DNA from: CAZGBT01 sp964524025
GTDB taxonomy: Archaea; Aenigmatarchaeota; Aenigmatarchaeia; CG10238-14; EX4484-224
Assembly: GCA_964524025.1 (NCBI GenBank)
Contig: CAZGBT010000006.1
Location: 1-53,044, forward strand
Direction of reading: 5' to 3'
DNA length: 53,044 bases
The notes under the pieces are model-generated. The model was not told the origin of the DNA. It searched no databases and was given only the letters and a program-made list of their open reading frames with translations. Each line of letters opens with the position of its first letter. Positions within the stretch are counted from its first letter, which is position 1. Below, one piece after another: positions 1 through 6,939 of the stretch. The translations under genes and the position numbers were made by a program.

Positions 1-119
1 GACCTAAAATTATGGTACTGTAAACTTATTCTGGCCTTCGGTTTTATTATTAATCTCTTAACTTTAAAATTATCAGCTTCTAGCAAAGTTTCATGAGAAC
101 CCCAAGGTTTTAACTGCAT
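1..119 (-). CDS. Mannose-6-phosphate isomerase / mannose-1-phosphate guanylyltransferase-type cupin, partial (N-terminus only)
   Basis: Only the first 39 codons lie in the window; the gene runs off the left edge. The visible residues contain KPWGSHETLL (4-13), then KVKRLIIKPKARISLQYH (19-36). This matches the start of the cupin domain of type II phosphomannose isomerases, whose consensus is RPWG..., then VKRI.VKPG..LSLQ.H. Such enzymes interconvert fructose-6-P and mannose-6-P for GDP-mannose and glycan synthesis. In bifunctional members this domain follows a nucleotidyltransferase, but here it begins at its own ATG, so a free-standing isomerase/cupin is more likely. The ATG lies 10 bases inside the end of the upstream zinc-ribbon gene, so it is probably co-transcribed with that gene and eL40. 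Confidence 0.75.
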   Translation of the reverse strand, partial: MQLKPWGSHETLLEADNFKVKRLIIKPKARISLQYHNFR

Positions 120-361
120 TTTCTCATCTTTTTAATCTCATATCTTAAACTAGGAACTCTTATTAGCAAATTGCAATTTGAGCATCTAAAAGAAAAAGGT
201 TTTCTCCATTTTTCTCTTTTTTCTTCCTCAAAACCACAATTAGGGCATTTATAAATTACTCTAGCATCGTTTTCTTCCTTAAATTTTATAACCCTAACTT
301 TCCCTACAAATCTCCATTTCTTATCTTTTAAAATTCTAGTAGTAATATATTGTAACTTCAT
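110..361 (-). CDS. Small zinc-ribbon protein, 83 aa, unknown function
   Basis: I do not recognise a named family. The protein is basic and has two CxxC pairs, C39/C42 (CPNC) and C60/C63 (CSNC), spaced as in a four-cysteine zinc ribbon. The N-terminal strand-rich part (residues 1-38) is lysine-rich. It starts with ATG at 361, which overlaps the TGA stop of the eL40 gene as ATGA, so it is likely translated by coupling to that ribosomal gene. Its 3' end overlaps the isomerase start by 10 bases. A role in ribosome or RNA biology is only an inference from the zinc ribbon and the position. Confidence 0.65.
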   Translation of the reverse strand: MKLQYITTRILKDKKWRFVGKVRVIKFKEENDARVIYKCPNCGFEEEKREKWRKPFSFRCSNCNLLIRVPSLRYEIKKMRKCS

Positions 362-528
362 ACAGGCTTCCTTTTAGGCCTTAAGGCTCTAGAGCCGCAT
401 TTTCTACATTTAACTTTTCCAGCCCTTACTTTAGCAGGATCAGCTCTTATCTTACTTTTGCAAACTCTGCAAACAAATACATTAGTAAAAAGTCTGTCTA
501 TAACAACCTTCGGTACTCTTTTTGCCAT
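358..528 (-). CDS. 50S ribosomal protein eL40 (L40e)
   Basis: A 56-residue reading frame from ATG at 528 to TGA at 358. It has C20-x2-C23 and C41-x2-C44 (FVCRVCKSK and KCRKCGSRALRPKRK). The length, the basic character and the pattern CRxC...A.PAKVRAGKVKCRKCG...LRPKxK are those of archaeal L40e, a zinc-binding protein of the large subunit. An AT box (taatttaaaatt) lies about 30 bases upstream of the ATG on this strand, so it probably heads the leftward operon eL40, zinc-ribbon protein, isomerase. I am confident of the family. The exact transcription start is inferred. Confidence 0.85.
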   Translation of the reverse strand: MAKRVPKVVIDRLFTNVFVCRVCKSKIRADPAKVRAGKVKCRKCGSRALRPKRKPV

Positions 529-555
529 AATTTAGGTTTTATTAAGAATTTTAAA

Positions 556-1503
556 TTACTTTAATCCAAGCGACAAACAAATTAAGAAAATTATGAACAA
601 AATTAGCAAAAATGATGCTTCGGCTCTATCTATCCTTCTTCTTGAAGTAAAAACTAAGAATATCCAGAGCGATAAAGAAGAGATTAAAGCAAAAAATGGT
701 AGGAAGAAGAATTCATAAAGTCTTAAAGTTCTTGCTAGCATAGTAATTCCTAAAACAAGGCTAACATCTGTCAAACAAGATCCTATTAAATTGCCTAAAG
801 CTAAAGAAACCTCTTTCTTTTTTAAAGCTGCAAAAGTTGTTGAAAGTTCTGGCAAAGAAGATCCAATAGCTATTAAAGTAGCTCCAAGAATAGATTCGTG
901 AACCCCCAATTTGTTAGCTAGTCTTCCAGTTGCTTCTATCAGTATTAAAGAAAAGAGAAAAACAGAGAGAGATGAAAAAATTAGCTTAAAAGTCTGCTTA
1001 TAAATCTCTATAGGTCTCAAAATTGCTTCTAGGAAAGAATATCTTGTTAATTTTTTGAAAGTAATTTTTTCTTTAGTTAAATAAAAGCAATAGCATAAAA
1101 AGACGAAAAGGAGGATTAAAGAAATAATTCTTCCGGAAAAGGGAACAGTTGAAAATAAAAATAAAATTGCTATGGTAAGAACTAGCATGTTAAGTATTTT
1201 TTGCAAAGGTTCCTCCCTTAAGGTTAAAGGATTATATAAAGCTGCAATTGCTAATATAAAGCAAATATTTGTAACGACAGAACCAAAAATGTTTCCTAAA
1301 GAAATGTTAGGATGTTCAAGCAAAATGCTATCCAAAGAAATTGCAGCTTCTGGTAAACTAGTAAGAACTGATAAAAATATAAAACCTATAGCTAAACCTC
1401 CAAGCTTGGTTATTCTTGCTAACTTCATAGCAGATTTAACGCACTCTTCGCTTAGTTTAGAAATTACTAGTAAGGAAATTAAGAAAACAAAGATTTCTAG
1501 CAT
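556..1503 (-). CDS. Sodium/calcium antiporter, CaCA family
   Basis: Integral membrane exchanger of about 315 residues, expected to move Ca2+ against Na+ or another cation. Both inverted alpha repeats are visible: TSLPE with GNIFGSVVTN in repeat 1 (about 48-79) and GSSLPEL with GNLIGSCLTD in repeat 2 (about 214-245). About ten hydrophobic segments surround a loop rich in K near the middle. The frame is open back to a TTG at 1533. I prefer ATG at 1503, because it begins directly at the first hydrophobic segment (MLEIFVFLISLLVI) and leaves a promoter region of about 34 bases shared with the divergent DNA glycosylase gene. Confidence 0.88.
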   Translation of the reverse strand: MLEIFVFLISLLVISKLSEECVKSAMKLARITKLGGLAIGFIFLSVLTSLPEAAISLDSILLEHPNISLGNIFGSVVTNICFILAIAALYNPLTLREEPLQKILNMLVLTIAILFLFSTVPFSGRIISLILLFVFLCYCFYLTKEKITFKKLTRYSFLEAILRPIEIYKQTFKLIFSSLSVFLFSLILIEATGRLANKLGVHESILGATLIAIGSSLPELSTTFAALKKKEVSLALGNLIGSCLTDVSLVLGITMLARTLRLYEFFFLPFFALISSLSLWIFLVFTSRRRIDRAEASFLLILFIIFLICLSLGLK

Positions 1504-1537
1504 AAAAAAGTTTTGGTAAAAAATTTTATTCAATTTT
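1504..1537. promoter_or_regulatory. Divergent promoter region, antiporter / AAG glycosylase
   Basis: Thirty-four bases separate the ATG of the antiporter (minus) from the ATG of the glycosylase (plus). The segment is almost pure A/T, with a central aaaaattttatt that can serve as a TATA box in either direction at about -20 to -25 from both start codons. This fits leaderless divergent transcripts. No clear repressor palindrome is seen beyond the symmetry of the AT box itself. Confidence 0.5.
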
Positions 1538-2113
1538 ATGAAAGTTTTGCCAAGAAAATTTTATTTAAGGAATCCTAAGCAAGTAGCTATTGACTTGTTA
1601 GGAAAGCTTTTGGTAAGAAAAATTGGGAAACACTTGCTAATAGGCAAAATAGTTGAAACAGAAGCTTATTTTGGTAAGGAAGATCCTGCTTCAAGGGCTT
1701 ATTCTGGCAGACCAAAATTTTGTGTAAAGCTTATGTATGGAGAAGTTGGAAGGGCTTTAATTTATATGGTACATGCAAATTGGCTTTTTAATATAGTAGC
1801 TCATGAAACTGGCAAAGGAGGAGCTGTTTTAATAAGAGCTGTAGAGCCCATTAAGGGAATAGAAATTATGAAAAGATTTAGAAAAGTCGAAAAAATAACT
1901 GACCTAACGAATGGTCCTGGAAAATTATGCAAAGCTTTTAATATAACTAAAGAATTTAACGGTATAGATTTGACTAAAAAAGGAGATATTTTCGTAGCAA
2001 GCGGTAAGAAAGAAAAGTTTACAGTAGAAAGTTCTTTTAGAATAGGCGTTAGTAAGGATTTGCCAGAGAAATTAAGGTTTTATATAAAAAATAACATTTT
2101 TGTCTCCAAATAA
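1538..2113 (+). CDS. 3-methyladenine DNA glycosylase, AAG/MPG type
   Basis: Monofunctional base-excision glycosylase removing alkylated or deaminated purines. At 191 residues it has the usual length for the prokaryotic AAG fold. IVETEAYFGKEDPASRAY (38-55) contains the catalytic Glu of the AAG family (E40 here) in its usual VETEAY setting. GRALIYMVHANWLFNIV (71-87) matches the DNA-intercalation/base-flipping region. LTNGPGKLCKAF (123-134) is the signature that lines the base pocket. The start MKVLPRKFYLR fits the family. The 3' end overlaps the convergent downstream gene by 42 bases, the longest such overlap here. Confidence 0.92.
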   Translation: MKVLPRKFYLRNPKQVAIDLLGKLLVRKIGKHLLIGKIVETEAYFGKEDPASRAYSGRPKFCVKLMYGEVGRALIYMVHANWLFNIVAHETGKGGAVLIRAVEPIKGIEIMKRFRKVEKITDLTNGPGKLCKAFNITKEFNGIDLTKKGDIFVASGKKEKFTVESSFRIGVSKDLPEKLRFYIKNNIFVSK

Positions 2114-2959
2114 ACTCTTGATAAATTTTAAAAAAGTCGTCCCATTTTCGGTTATCTTATAAGTTAAATCATCTCTTTCTACGAAACCTTGATGTTCGTA
2201 ATGTTCTAAAAGGAGGATTAAAGATTTCTTATCATAAATTTTAAGAGCTTTATGCAATTCTGAAAAAGCTATTTCCCTTCGTTGCTTGATTAGTAAAAGT
2301 GGGAAATAAATAAATTTAGCAGCTTCAGAACTACTAACTTTCTCTTTGCAGGTTGTAGATGTGTATTCTTTAAACTCGTCTAAGTTTCGATAAGGTCTTA
2401 TGGAAAACAATTTAAAAACCATCTTTGCCTTTCTTGCCTTTGAGGTACTGTATTTACTAGCTATTTCATCACGATCCTCAAAAATATACAACCATGTACC
2501 ATCCTTAATCCTTTCTTCTCCTCTTTCAAAAGAAATTTTTCTAACTCTTATATTAGTTTGCAATTCAAACTCGCTTTCATAAAGCTCTACTTCACGTTTC
2601 AAATCAGGCTCTAACAAAGGATGGCAATAAAGCTTGTTTCTTAGATTGAGTTCGATTTCTTCAGATAAAGGTTTTATTAAATCAAAATGCTTTTTACATA
2701 AACCTGAATGTGGGTTATATTTTTTAGCATGTGTAGCAAAACAATCTTCGTTACAAAAAACTTCTTTCGCTCCTTCATCTATTCCTAGAAAATGCGAGAT
2801 TAAAGAATAATATATTTCATGTTTTATGGAAGTTGCTGTGCATACGTAAATTCTTAAGCTGCTAGGTATACTATAGCCTTTTGCATAAGCAAGCGGATAT
2901 AATCCGTAATCGAAAATAAATCCGTCGAAAAGTTTTATAGTTAAAGTTATTTCTTCCAT
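2072..2959 (-). CDS. Orphan protein with Cys/His cluster and C-terminal winged helix, 295 aa
   Basis: I do not recognise this family. A Cys/His cluster at about 69-91 reads CNEDCFATHAKK...GLCKKH. It gives C69, C73, H77, C88 and H91, which could bind a metal. The last 70 residues (LLIKQRREIAFSELHKALK onward, then LEHYEHQGFVERDDLTYKIT) look like a winged helix with its beta wing, suggesting DNA binding. The frame is open from a TTG at 2962; I chose the adjacent ATG at 2959. The block FLG...G..V.CNEDCFA aligns without gaps to YLG...G..V.CERDCFA of the orphan at 6925-7821. It lies downstream of the Cas2-like gene on the same strand. Confidence 0.6.
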   Translation of the reverse strand: MEEITLTIKLFDGFIFDYGLYPLAYAKGYSIPSSLRIYVCTATSIKHEIYYSLISHFLGIDEGAKEVFCNEDCFATHAKKYNPHSGLCKKHFDLIKPLSEEIELNLRNKLYCHPLLEPDLKREVELYESEFELQTNIRVRKISFERGEERIKDGTWLYIFEDRDEIASKYSTSKARKAKMVFKLFSIRPYRNLDEFKEYTSTTCKEKVSSSEAAKFIYFPLLLIKQRREIAFSELHKALKIYDKKSLILLLEHYEHQGFVERDDLTYKITENGTTFLKFIKSLFGDKNVIFYIKP

Positions 2960-2995
2960 CAAGAATTTATTGCTAATTAATCTTAAAAACTACTT

Positions 2996-3214
2996 TTATT
3001 CAAATATCAGTTTTTCCTCCATTATCCTCGCTTTTCCTCCAGCATTTTTTATCAAAATAGCTATTTTTATTAATCCTTCTAAATCTTCAGAACTCCAAAG
3101 ACTTCTTTGAACCATTTTAGCATTCATCTTTCTGAGCAGCCTATTTATCTTTTTCTTAAAATAAGGAAGGTTGGTTGGAATGTCATAAGCCAAAATAAAA
3201 GATTTCTTTTTCAT
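2996..3214 (-). CDS. Stand-alone Cas2-like protein, 72 aa
   Basis: A short ferredoxin-fold-like protein. FILAYDIPTNLPYFKKKINR (6-25) places the Asp of the Cas2/VapD family after strand 1 (YDIP). It is followed by LLRKMNAKMVQRSLW (26-40), matching the family's 'L...G...VQ.SVF' helix-strand turn. At 72 residues it is shorter than typical Cas2 (about 85-95) and seems to lack the last strands. No cas1, other cas gene or repeat array is in the window, so CRISPR adaptation is not supported. A housekeeping or toxin-like nuclease role is an inference. ATG at 3214 abuts a perfect palindrome, with a TATA box just beyond it, implying a leaderless, operator-controlled transcript. Confidence 0.55.
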   Translation of the reverse strand: MKKKSFILAYDIPTNLPYFKKKINRLLRKMNAKMVQRSLWSSEDLEGLIKIAILIKNAGGKARIMEEKLIFE

Positions 3215-3234
3215 GAGGGTACATATGTACCCTC
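3215..3234. promoter_or_regulatory. Perfect 20-bp palindrome, putative operator of the Cas2-like gene
   Basis: The ten-base arm gagggtacat is followed directly by its exact reverse complement atgtaccctc, with no spacer. On the minus strand it fills the whole interval between the TATA box (3235-3245) and the ATG at 3214. In archaea this is where a bound repressor would block RNA polymerase recruitment. As the transcript is probably leaderless, the site is likely not transcribed, so an operator is more plausible than an RNA hairpin. Confidence 0.65.
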
Positions 3235-3245
3235 TTTTATAAATA
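3235..3245 (-). promoter_or_regulatory. TATA box of the Cas2-like gene
   Basis: On the minus strand the sequence reads tatttataaaa, a good archaeal TATA element. It is centred about 26 bases before the ATG at 3214, which predicts transcription starting at or next to the start codon. Confidence 0.6.
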
Positions 3246-3280
3246 CTTTTCTATAATTTAATATATTTTTTTAACTGCAA

Positions 3281-3805
3281 TTATTCAAAAAGTTCACCCA
3301 AAACTTCTTCCATTTTTTCTTTTTTAGGAGGGTAGAGTAAAACATCCAAAATTTCATCTGCAGCTCTGAGGCACAATTCCCAATTAGTAGAAACTCTTAC
3401 GTTCTTCTTCCTTAACTTCTCTAGCAACTCTCTTATATCTTTTCGGTGCGAAAATAAAACTAAAAACAAATCAACCATAGCACTTCCGAGCCCTCCCAGA
3501 TCAACTCTTTCTTCGCCAAAAATTTTATACAAAAACTCTTGGACCCAAAAACGTGCATCAGTACTTGAAAGTTCAATTCTATAGACATGCGCTTCTCCTT
3601 TCTTTTCATACATTAGCAAAGCTACTCCTAATTCTAACTTGTTCTCCTCAACTTCCGATAAAAGAACATAAGCCAAACCGCCTTCCCAGGAACTGCGACT
3701 TGCAGGGATTAAAGCTCTATTTCCTTCGTAGGTTCTCCTAAACAATTCTTGGCATACCTGCAGTGGTGAGTGGGGCGACTGAATCTCTAATTCTAACTCT
3801 TTCAA
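3281..3805 (-). CDS. Orphan protein, 174 aa, translationally coupled to the preceding small gene
   Basis: No family is recognised. The protein is soluble, acidic at both ends and contains a basic helix (HRKDIRELLEKLRKKNVRV, about 118-136). A tryptophan-containing strand region (SRSSWEGGLAYVLLSEV) lies near residues 37-53. The start is a TTG at 3805 that overlaps the TGA stop of the upstream 63-residue gene as TTGA. No better ATG exists nearby, and that arrangement supports the TTG. Its composition looks slightly richer in G+C than the neighbours. Functional assignment is not possible from sequence alone. Confidence 0.55.
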   Translation of the reverse strand: MKELELEIQSPHSPLQVCQELFRRTYEGNRALIPASRSSWEGGLAYVLLSEVEENKLELGVALLMYEKKGEAHVYRIELSSTDARFWVQEFLYKIFGEERVDLGGLGSAMVDLFLVLFSHRKDIRELLEKLRKKNVRVSTNWELCLRAADEILDVLLYPPKKEKMEEVLGELFE

Positions 3806-3993
3806 ATTACCTGTTCTAAATTTTTTACCCTTAATCCCAATTTATCCAATTTCTCGTTAATTCTTTTGGTAACATACTTCATCCAACCACCGCTTTCTAA
3901 AATTCCTGCTAAGAAATAAGGAAGCTCTTCTGCTTTGCCAATTTCAAACCATAATTCATTAATAGCCCTATAAATTTGAGACATTGTATTCAT
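3802..3993 (-). CDS. Orphan small protein, 63 aa
   Basis: The predicted protein is helical and amphipathic (SQIYRAINELWFEIGKAE, then a GGWMKYVTKRINEKLDKLG helix). It is not a family I recognise. ATG at 3993 is preceded at about -25 by ctttttaaag, a plausible TATA box, so it probably starts the leftward two-gene unit with the 174-residue orphan, to which it is joined by a TTGA stop/start overlap. The tight coupling of a small and a larger protein resembles toxin-antitoxin or two-subunit modules, but no motif supports either. Confidence 0.5.
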   Translation of the reverse strand: MNTMSQIYRAINELWFEIGKAEELPYFLAGILESGGWMKYVTKRINEKLDKLGLRVKNLEQVI

Positions 3994-4030
3994 ATCTTAA
4001 ATCAAAACTTTAAAAAGTTACCAGTTGACT

Positions 4031-5419
4031 TCAACCTTTATCTTGAACGTACCTTTCGCCTTTTTCGACTTTTTCAAACGCCCTCCTAATTTCTTTACCT
4101 AGATAAAACGCATGCTGCGAATCCAAGAAATTAACAATCTCTTTTAATCCTTTATACGCTTCTCTAAAACTTGAAAATTTCCATTCTCTTGCTAACCTAG
4201 AATTATCCCAAGTTCTGAGCTGAACTTTAATATTTTTACCTTCTTCAAAAATCAAAAAATTACCAAGCATGTCTTGAACAAACAAAGAAAGCAAATTCTT
4301 ATTTTCTTTGATTACCCTTTCTACAAACGGAAAGTCATGCTCATAAATATGAGCAGAGAAGGATAAACTTGAAATGCTTCCAAGCTTGTAATTTGTATTA
4401 GCTTTTTCGTTAATCTTTTTTACTATATATTCAGCAAGCTTAATTTGCCCTATTATATTTATTGGCCATGCCCTTGCCATATCGTTACTTCTTATAAAAA
4501 CAAAATGATGATATTCGTTCCCAGAAATTGTACCTTGAACGGCTATTATGCACGGTGGTAAACTTGATTTCATATCTTTTTCATGCAACCAAGTAATAGC
4601 TATTGCCCTTCTTGAATAAGGCTTTTTAGAAAGTTTTTCTATTATAAAATCAACTTGATTTTTTGCATGTTCATGCTTAAACAACCTTTCGCCATACGTA
4701 TACTCAACGCCTTTTGGTTTTGCTGAGCAGAGCGTTTCTTTAATATGCTTCTCAAAAATCTTTCTCGGGAAATATCTTTCAAACCCTTTCTCTATTTCAT
4801 ATTTGCCATTTAATCTAATATTAACGAGTAAGTTAAGAACTTCTTTTTGAATTTCACCATATTCTGTTTGTTTCAGAAATCCGAAATCGTAAATGAATTT
4901 TAAAATTTTTATCCAAGCCCTAAAAACAGAGGTCTCAAAAATTCTCTGACCAATCAATTCTTCTGGCCATGAAGCTATTTTGCTCTCTTCAATTTTTATT
5001 CTAACCTTTTCTCTTTTCTTACCTTTCTTAAAATTTTTGTTTATAGCTTCAAGCAATTTTGAGAAATTTTCTTTTTTAGCTTCGTTTCTTAAATCTATTA
5101 GCTTGATAGAAGAAACTATCTTTCTAGCACTTTCTTTATTTACTCTAAGTTTTTCTAGATTTCCGCTAAAAACTTTAATTAATTCGTCTCCTGAATCCGA
5201 AAGGTCATTGCCGAATATTATTATCGTATTTATGTTGTTAAACTCTCCTAAAGTTTCAAGCATATAGTTAATGCCAAATGAAGTGTAAAGGGTTCCTATT
5301 ATAGAAATTTTATTTTTCGTTTCTTCATCGATTTTCTCCAGAACCTTTTCTTTCTGGGTCCATAAAGTACAAATTGCGACGTTAGAATGTTCGTTTATAA
5401 TTAAAATATCTTTTTGCAT
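4031..5419 (-). CDS. Thymidylate synthase (ThyA type) with N-terminal MtrA-like domain and C-terminal extension, 462 aa
   Basis: Makes dTMP from dUMP using a methylene-pterin cofactor. The TS core is at about 150-400: YGERL (242-246), SRRAI (269-273), catalytic Cys290 in LPPCI, RSNDMARAWPINIIGQ (310-325, dUMP and cofactor contacts) and HIYEHD (357-362). Residues 1-110 resemble MtrA, a tetrahydromethanopterin S-methyltransferase subunit (VAICTLWTQ; then IGTLYTSFGINYMLETLG; then IIIFGNDLSDSGDELIKVF). The tail SQHAFYLGKEIRRAFEK...RYVQDKG resembles the extension that accompanies such archaeal domains (DUF4346-like, from memory). Core ThyA proteins are 220-320 residues, so this is a three-part fusion. 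The cofactor may be H4MPT-like; that is inference. Confidence 0.85.
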   Translation of the reverse strand: MQKDILIINEHSNVAICTLWTQKEKVLEKIDEETKNKISIIGTLYTSFGINYMLETLGEFNNINTIIIFGNDLSDSGDELIKVFSGNLEKLRVNKESARKIVSSIKLIDLRNEAKKENFSKLLEAINKNFKKGKKREKVRIKIEESKIASWPEELIGQRIFETSVFRAWIKILKFIYDFGFLKQTEYGEIQKEVLNLLVNIRLNGKYEIEKGFERYFPRKIFEKHIKETLCSAKPKGVEYTYGERLFKHEHAKNQVDFIIEKLSKKPYSRRAIAITWLHEKDMKSSLPPCIIAVQGTISGNEYHHFVFIRSNDMARAWPINIIGQIKLAEYIVKKINEKANTNYKLGSISSLSFSAHIYEHDFPFVERVIKENKNLLSLFVQDMLGNFLIFEEGKNIKVQLRTWDNSRLAREWKFSSFREAYKGLKEIVNFLDSQHAFYLGKEIRRAFEKVEKGERYVQDKG

Positions 5420-5504
5420 AATCCCTAATTTATGAAAGTTTTTGATTTTTAAAATTTAGTTCGATTTTAGTAAACTAAAAGTGGCAACTTCAACCATAAA
5501 AAAG

Positions 5505-5512
5505 AATTTAAA
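5505..5512 (+). promoter_or_regulatory. TATA box for the UPF0282 hydrolase gene
   Basis: The element aatttaaa sits about 25 bases before the ATG at 5534, predicting a leaderless transcript. The 114-base region 5420-5533 separates this gene from the divergent thymidylate synthase gene and holds no other recognisable element. Confidence 0.5.
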
Positions 5513-5533
5513 ACCAAAAATTTTATCAATTTC

Positions 5534-6466
5534 ATGAAAATTTTTCCTATAGCTTATGATTCTTTCGGAGTAAGAGCAATGGCAACTTTTTTAAAACTCA
5601 AAAATTTTGGAATATTTCTCGATCCTGGAGTTGCTCTAGCTCCTAAAAGATATGGATTGCCTCCTACTAAGGAAGAAGAGGAGGCAAAAGAAATTTGTAG
5701 GAAAAAAATAATGGAAATTGCAAGAACATGCGATTTAATAATAGTAACCCATTATCACTACGATCATCATCCATACCCAGAAGATGAAGAAATGTATAAA
5801 AAATGCTTTTCTAACAAAATAGTTCTTGCAAAAGACATAGCAAAAAATATTAATTTATCTGGAAAGAAAAGGGGAAAGATTTTCGAATCAAAAGTAAAAA
5901 ATATTGCAAAAAAGCTTGAATGGGCAGACGGAAAAGAGTTTAATTTTAATAACGTATATGTTTCTATATCTCCAGCAGTTTGGCATGGAGATGTAAAATC
6001 TAAAGTTGGAACGGTAATAATGGTTTATGTAGAAAAAGGGAAAAATTCATTTTTGTTTGGAAGCGATGCTCAAAGTTTAGCAGATCCGGAAGCATTAAAA
6101 TGGGTTTTAGAGAAAAATCCAAAATTTTTAATCCTAGATGGTTATCCAACAATTTTTGTTGGATGGAAGATGAGTCAAAAATCGTTTCAGAATGCTACTC
6201 AGAATTTAAAAAAAGCTATAGAAAAAGTAGAGGCGGAAAACATAATTCTAGATCATCATATACTTAGGGATATAAATTATAAGGAAAAAATTAGGGAAAT
6301 TTTCGAATTAGCCGAAAGTTTAGGGAAAAGAGTTATGAGCGCTGCCGAATACTATGGATTAGAAAATTTCTTTTTAGAGGCATGGAGAAAGGATATCCAT
6401 AAAGGATTAAAGAAAGTTAACGTGAAATCCTACTTTAGAAGGCTTTATTCAAAAATAAAATGGTAA
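5534..6466 (+). CDS. UPF0282-type metallo-beta-lactamase-fold hydrolase, 310 aa
   Basis: Carries the metal-binding signature of the metallo-beta-lactamase superfamily, THYHYDHH (72-79), followed by an AVWHGD segment near 153-158, a GSDAQS segment near 178-183 and a late LDHHILRD near 241-248. All are expected metal ligands. The overall shape (HYHYDHH, FGSDAQ, LDHH) and length match archaeal UPF0282 proteins, which are conserved but of unknown substrate. Start ATG at 5534 is leaderless behind a TATA box. It overlaps the next gene by 7 bases, suggesting an operon with the 159-residue Cys-motif protein. Confidence 0.8.
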   Translation: MKIFPIAYDSFGVRAMATFLKLKNFGIFLDPGVALAPKRYGLPPTKEEEEAKEICRKKIMEIARTCDLIIVTHYHYDHHPYPEDEEMYKKCFSNKIVLAKDIAKNINLSGKKRGKIFESKVKNIAKKLEWADGKEFNFNNVYVSISPAVWHGDVKSKVGTVIMVYVEKGKNSFLFGSDAQSLADPEALKWVLEKNPKFLILDGYPTIFVGWKMSQKSFQNATQNLKKAIEKVEAENIILDHHILRDINYKEKIREIFELAESLGKRVMSAAEYYGLENFFLEAWRKDIHKGLKKVNVKSYFRRLYSKIKW

Positions 6467-6939
6467 GTTATAGGTTAAAATGGAAAACCAAATGTTTTAT
6501 TCGATTGTTTAAGTACGTAGAGGAAGTTTCAAAGTTGATCGGCAATCGAGCTTGGAAAATTTTAGAAAAACAAATTTTAGAAAAAAGGTTGAAATGGATA
6601 GAAAAGAATAGAGAAAAAATAGAAAGAATTGAAGGAAACGATTTGGAAAAAGCCTTCATAGTTTTTTACAAACTTTACCTTGGTCTGGATTTAAAGAGAG
6701 ATTGTAAAATTGTGAAAAAAAGCAAAAGAAGGATTATAGCTAGGTGGAAAAATTATTGCCCTGTCTTGGAAGCATGTAAAATGCTGGGCTTAGATACAAG
6801 AAAAGTATGTAAATTGGTTTATGAAAAACCAACCAAAATTTTCATCTCAAAAATTTCGCCAAAAGTAAAATTTAGGAGAAACTATAGGAAGATAAGACCT
6901 TATTACCCTTATTGCGAAGAAGTTTTAGAGCTTGCGTAA
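6460..6939 (+). CDS. Archaeal protein with conserved-looking Cys motif, 159 aa
   Basis: Residues 1-90 are helical and highly basic. The C-terminal part reads RWKNYCPVLEACKMLGLDTR (about 95-114), then VCKLVYEKP, KVKFRRNY and YYPYCEEVLEL. That gives cysteines in CPVLEAC, VC and YC. The pattern of CPxLEAC...LGLDTR.VC...P...YCEE recalls iron- or small-molecule-binding domains of the V4R/L-2-amino-thiazoline hydrolase-like group, but I cannot assign it. It begins inside the UPF0282 gene stop (ATGGTAA) and its end overlaps the convergent neighbour by 15 bases. Confidence 0.6.
   Translation: MVSYRLKWKTKCFIRLFKYVEEVSKLIGNRAWKILEKQILEKRLKWIEKNREKIERIEGNDLEKAFIVFYKLYLGLDLKRDCKIVKKSKRRIIARWKNYCPVLEACKMLGLDTRKVCKLVYEKPTKIFISKISPKVKFRRNYRKIRPYYPYCEEVLELA

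Noticed and set aside
2996..3214. CRISPR-Cas locus around the Cas2-like gene
   Set aside because: No cas1, effector gene or repeat array is visible within the window.
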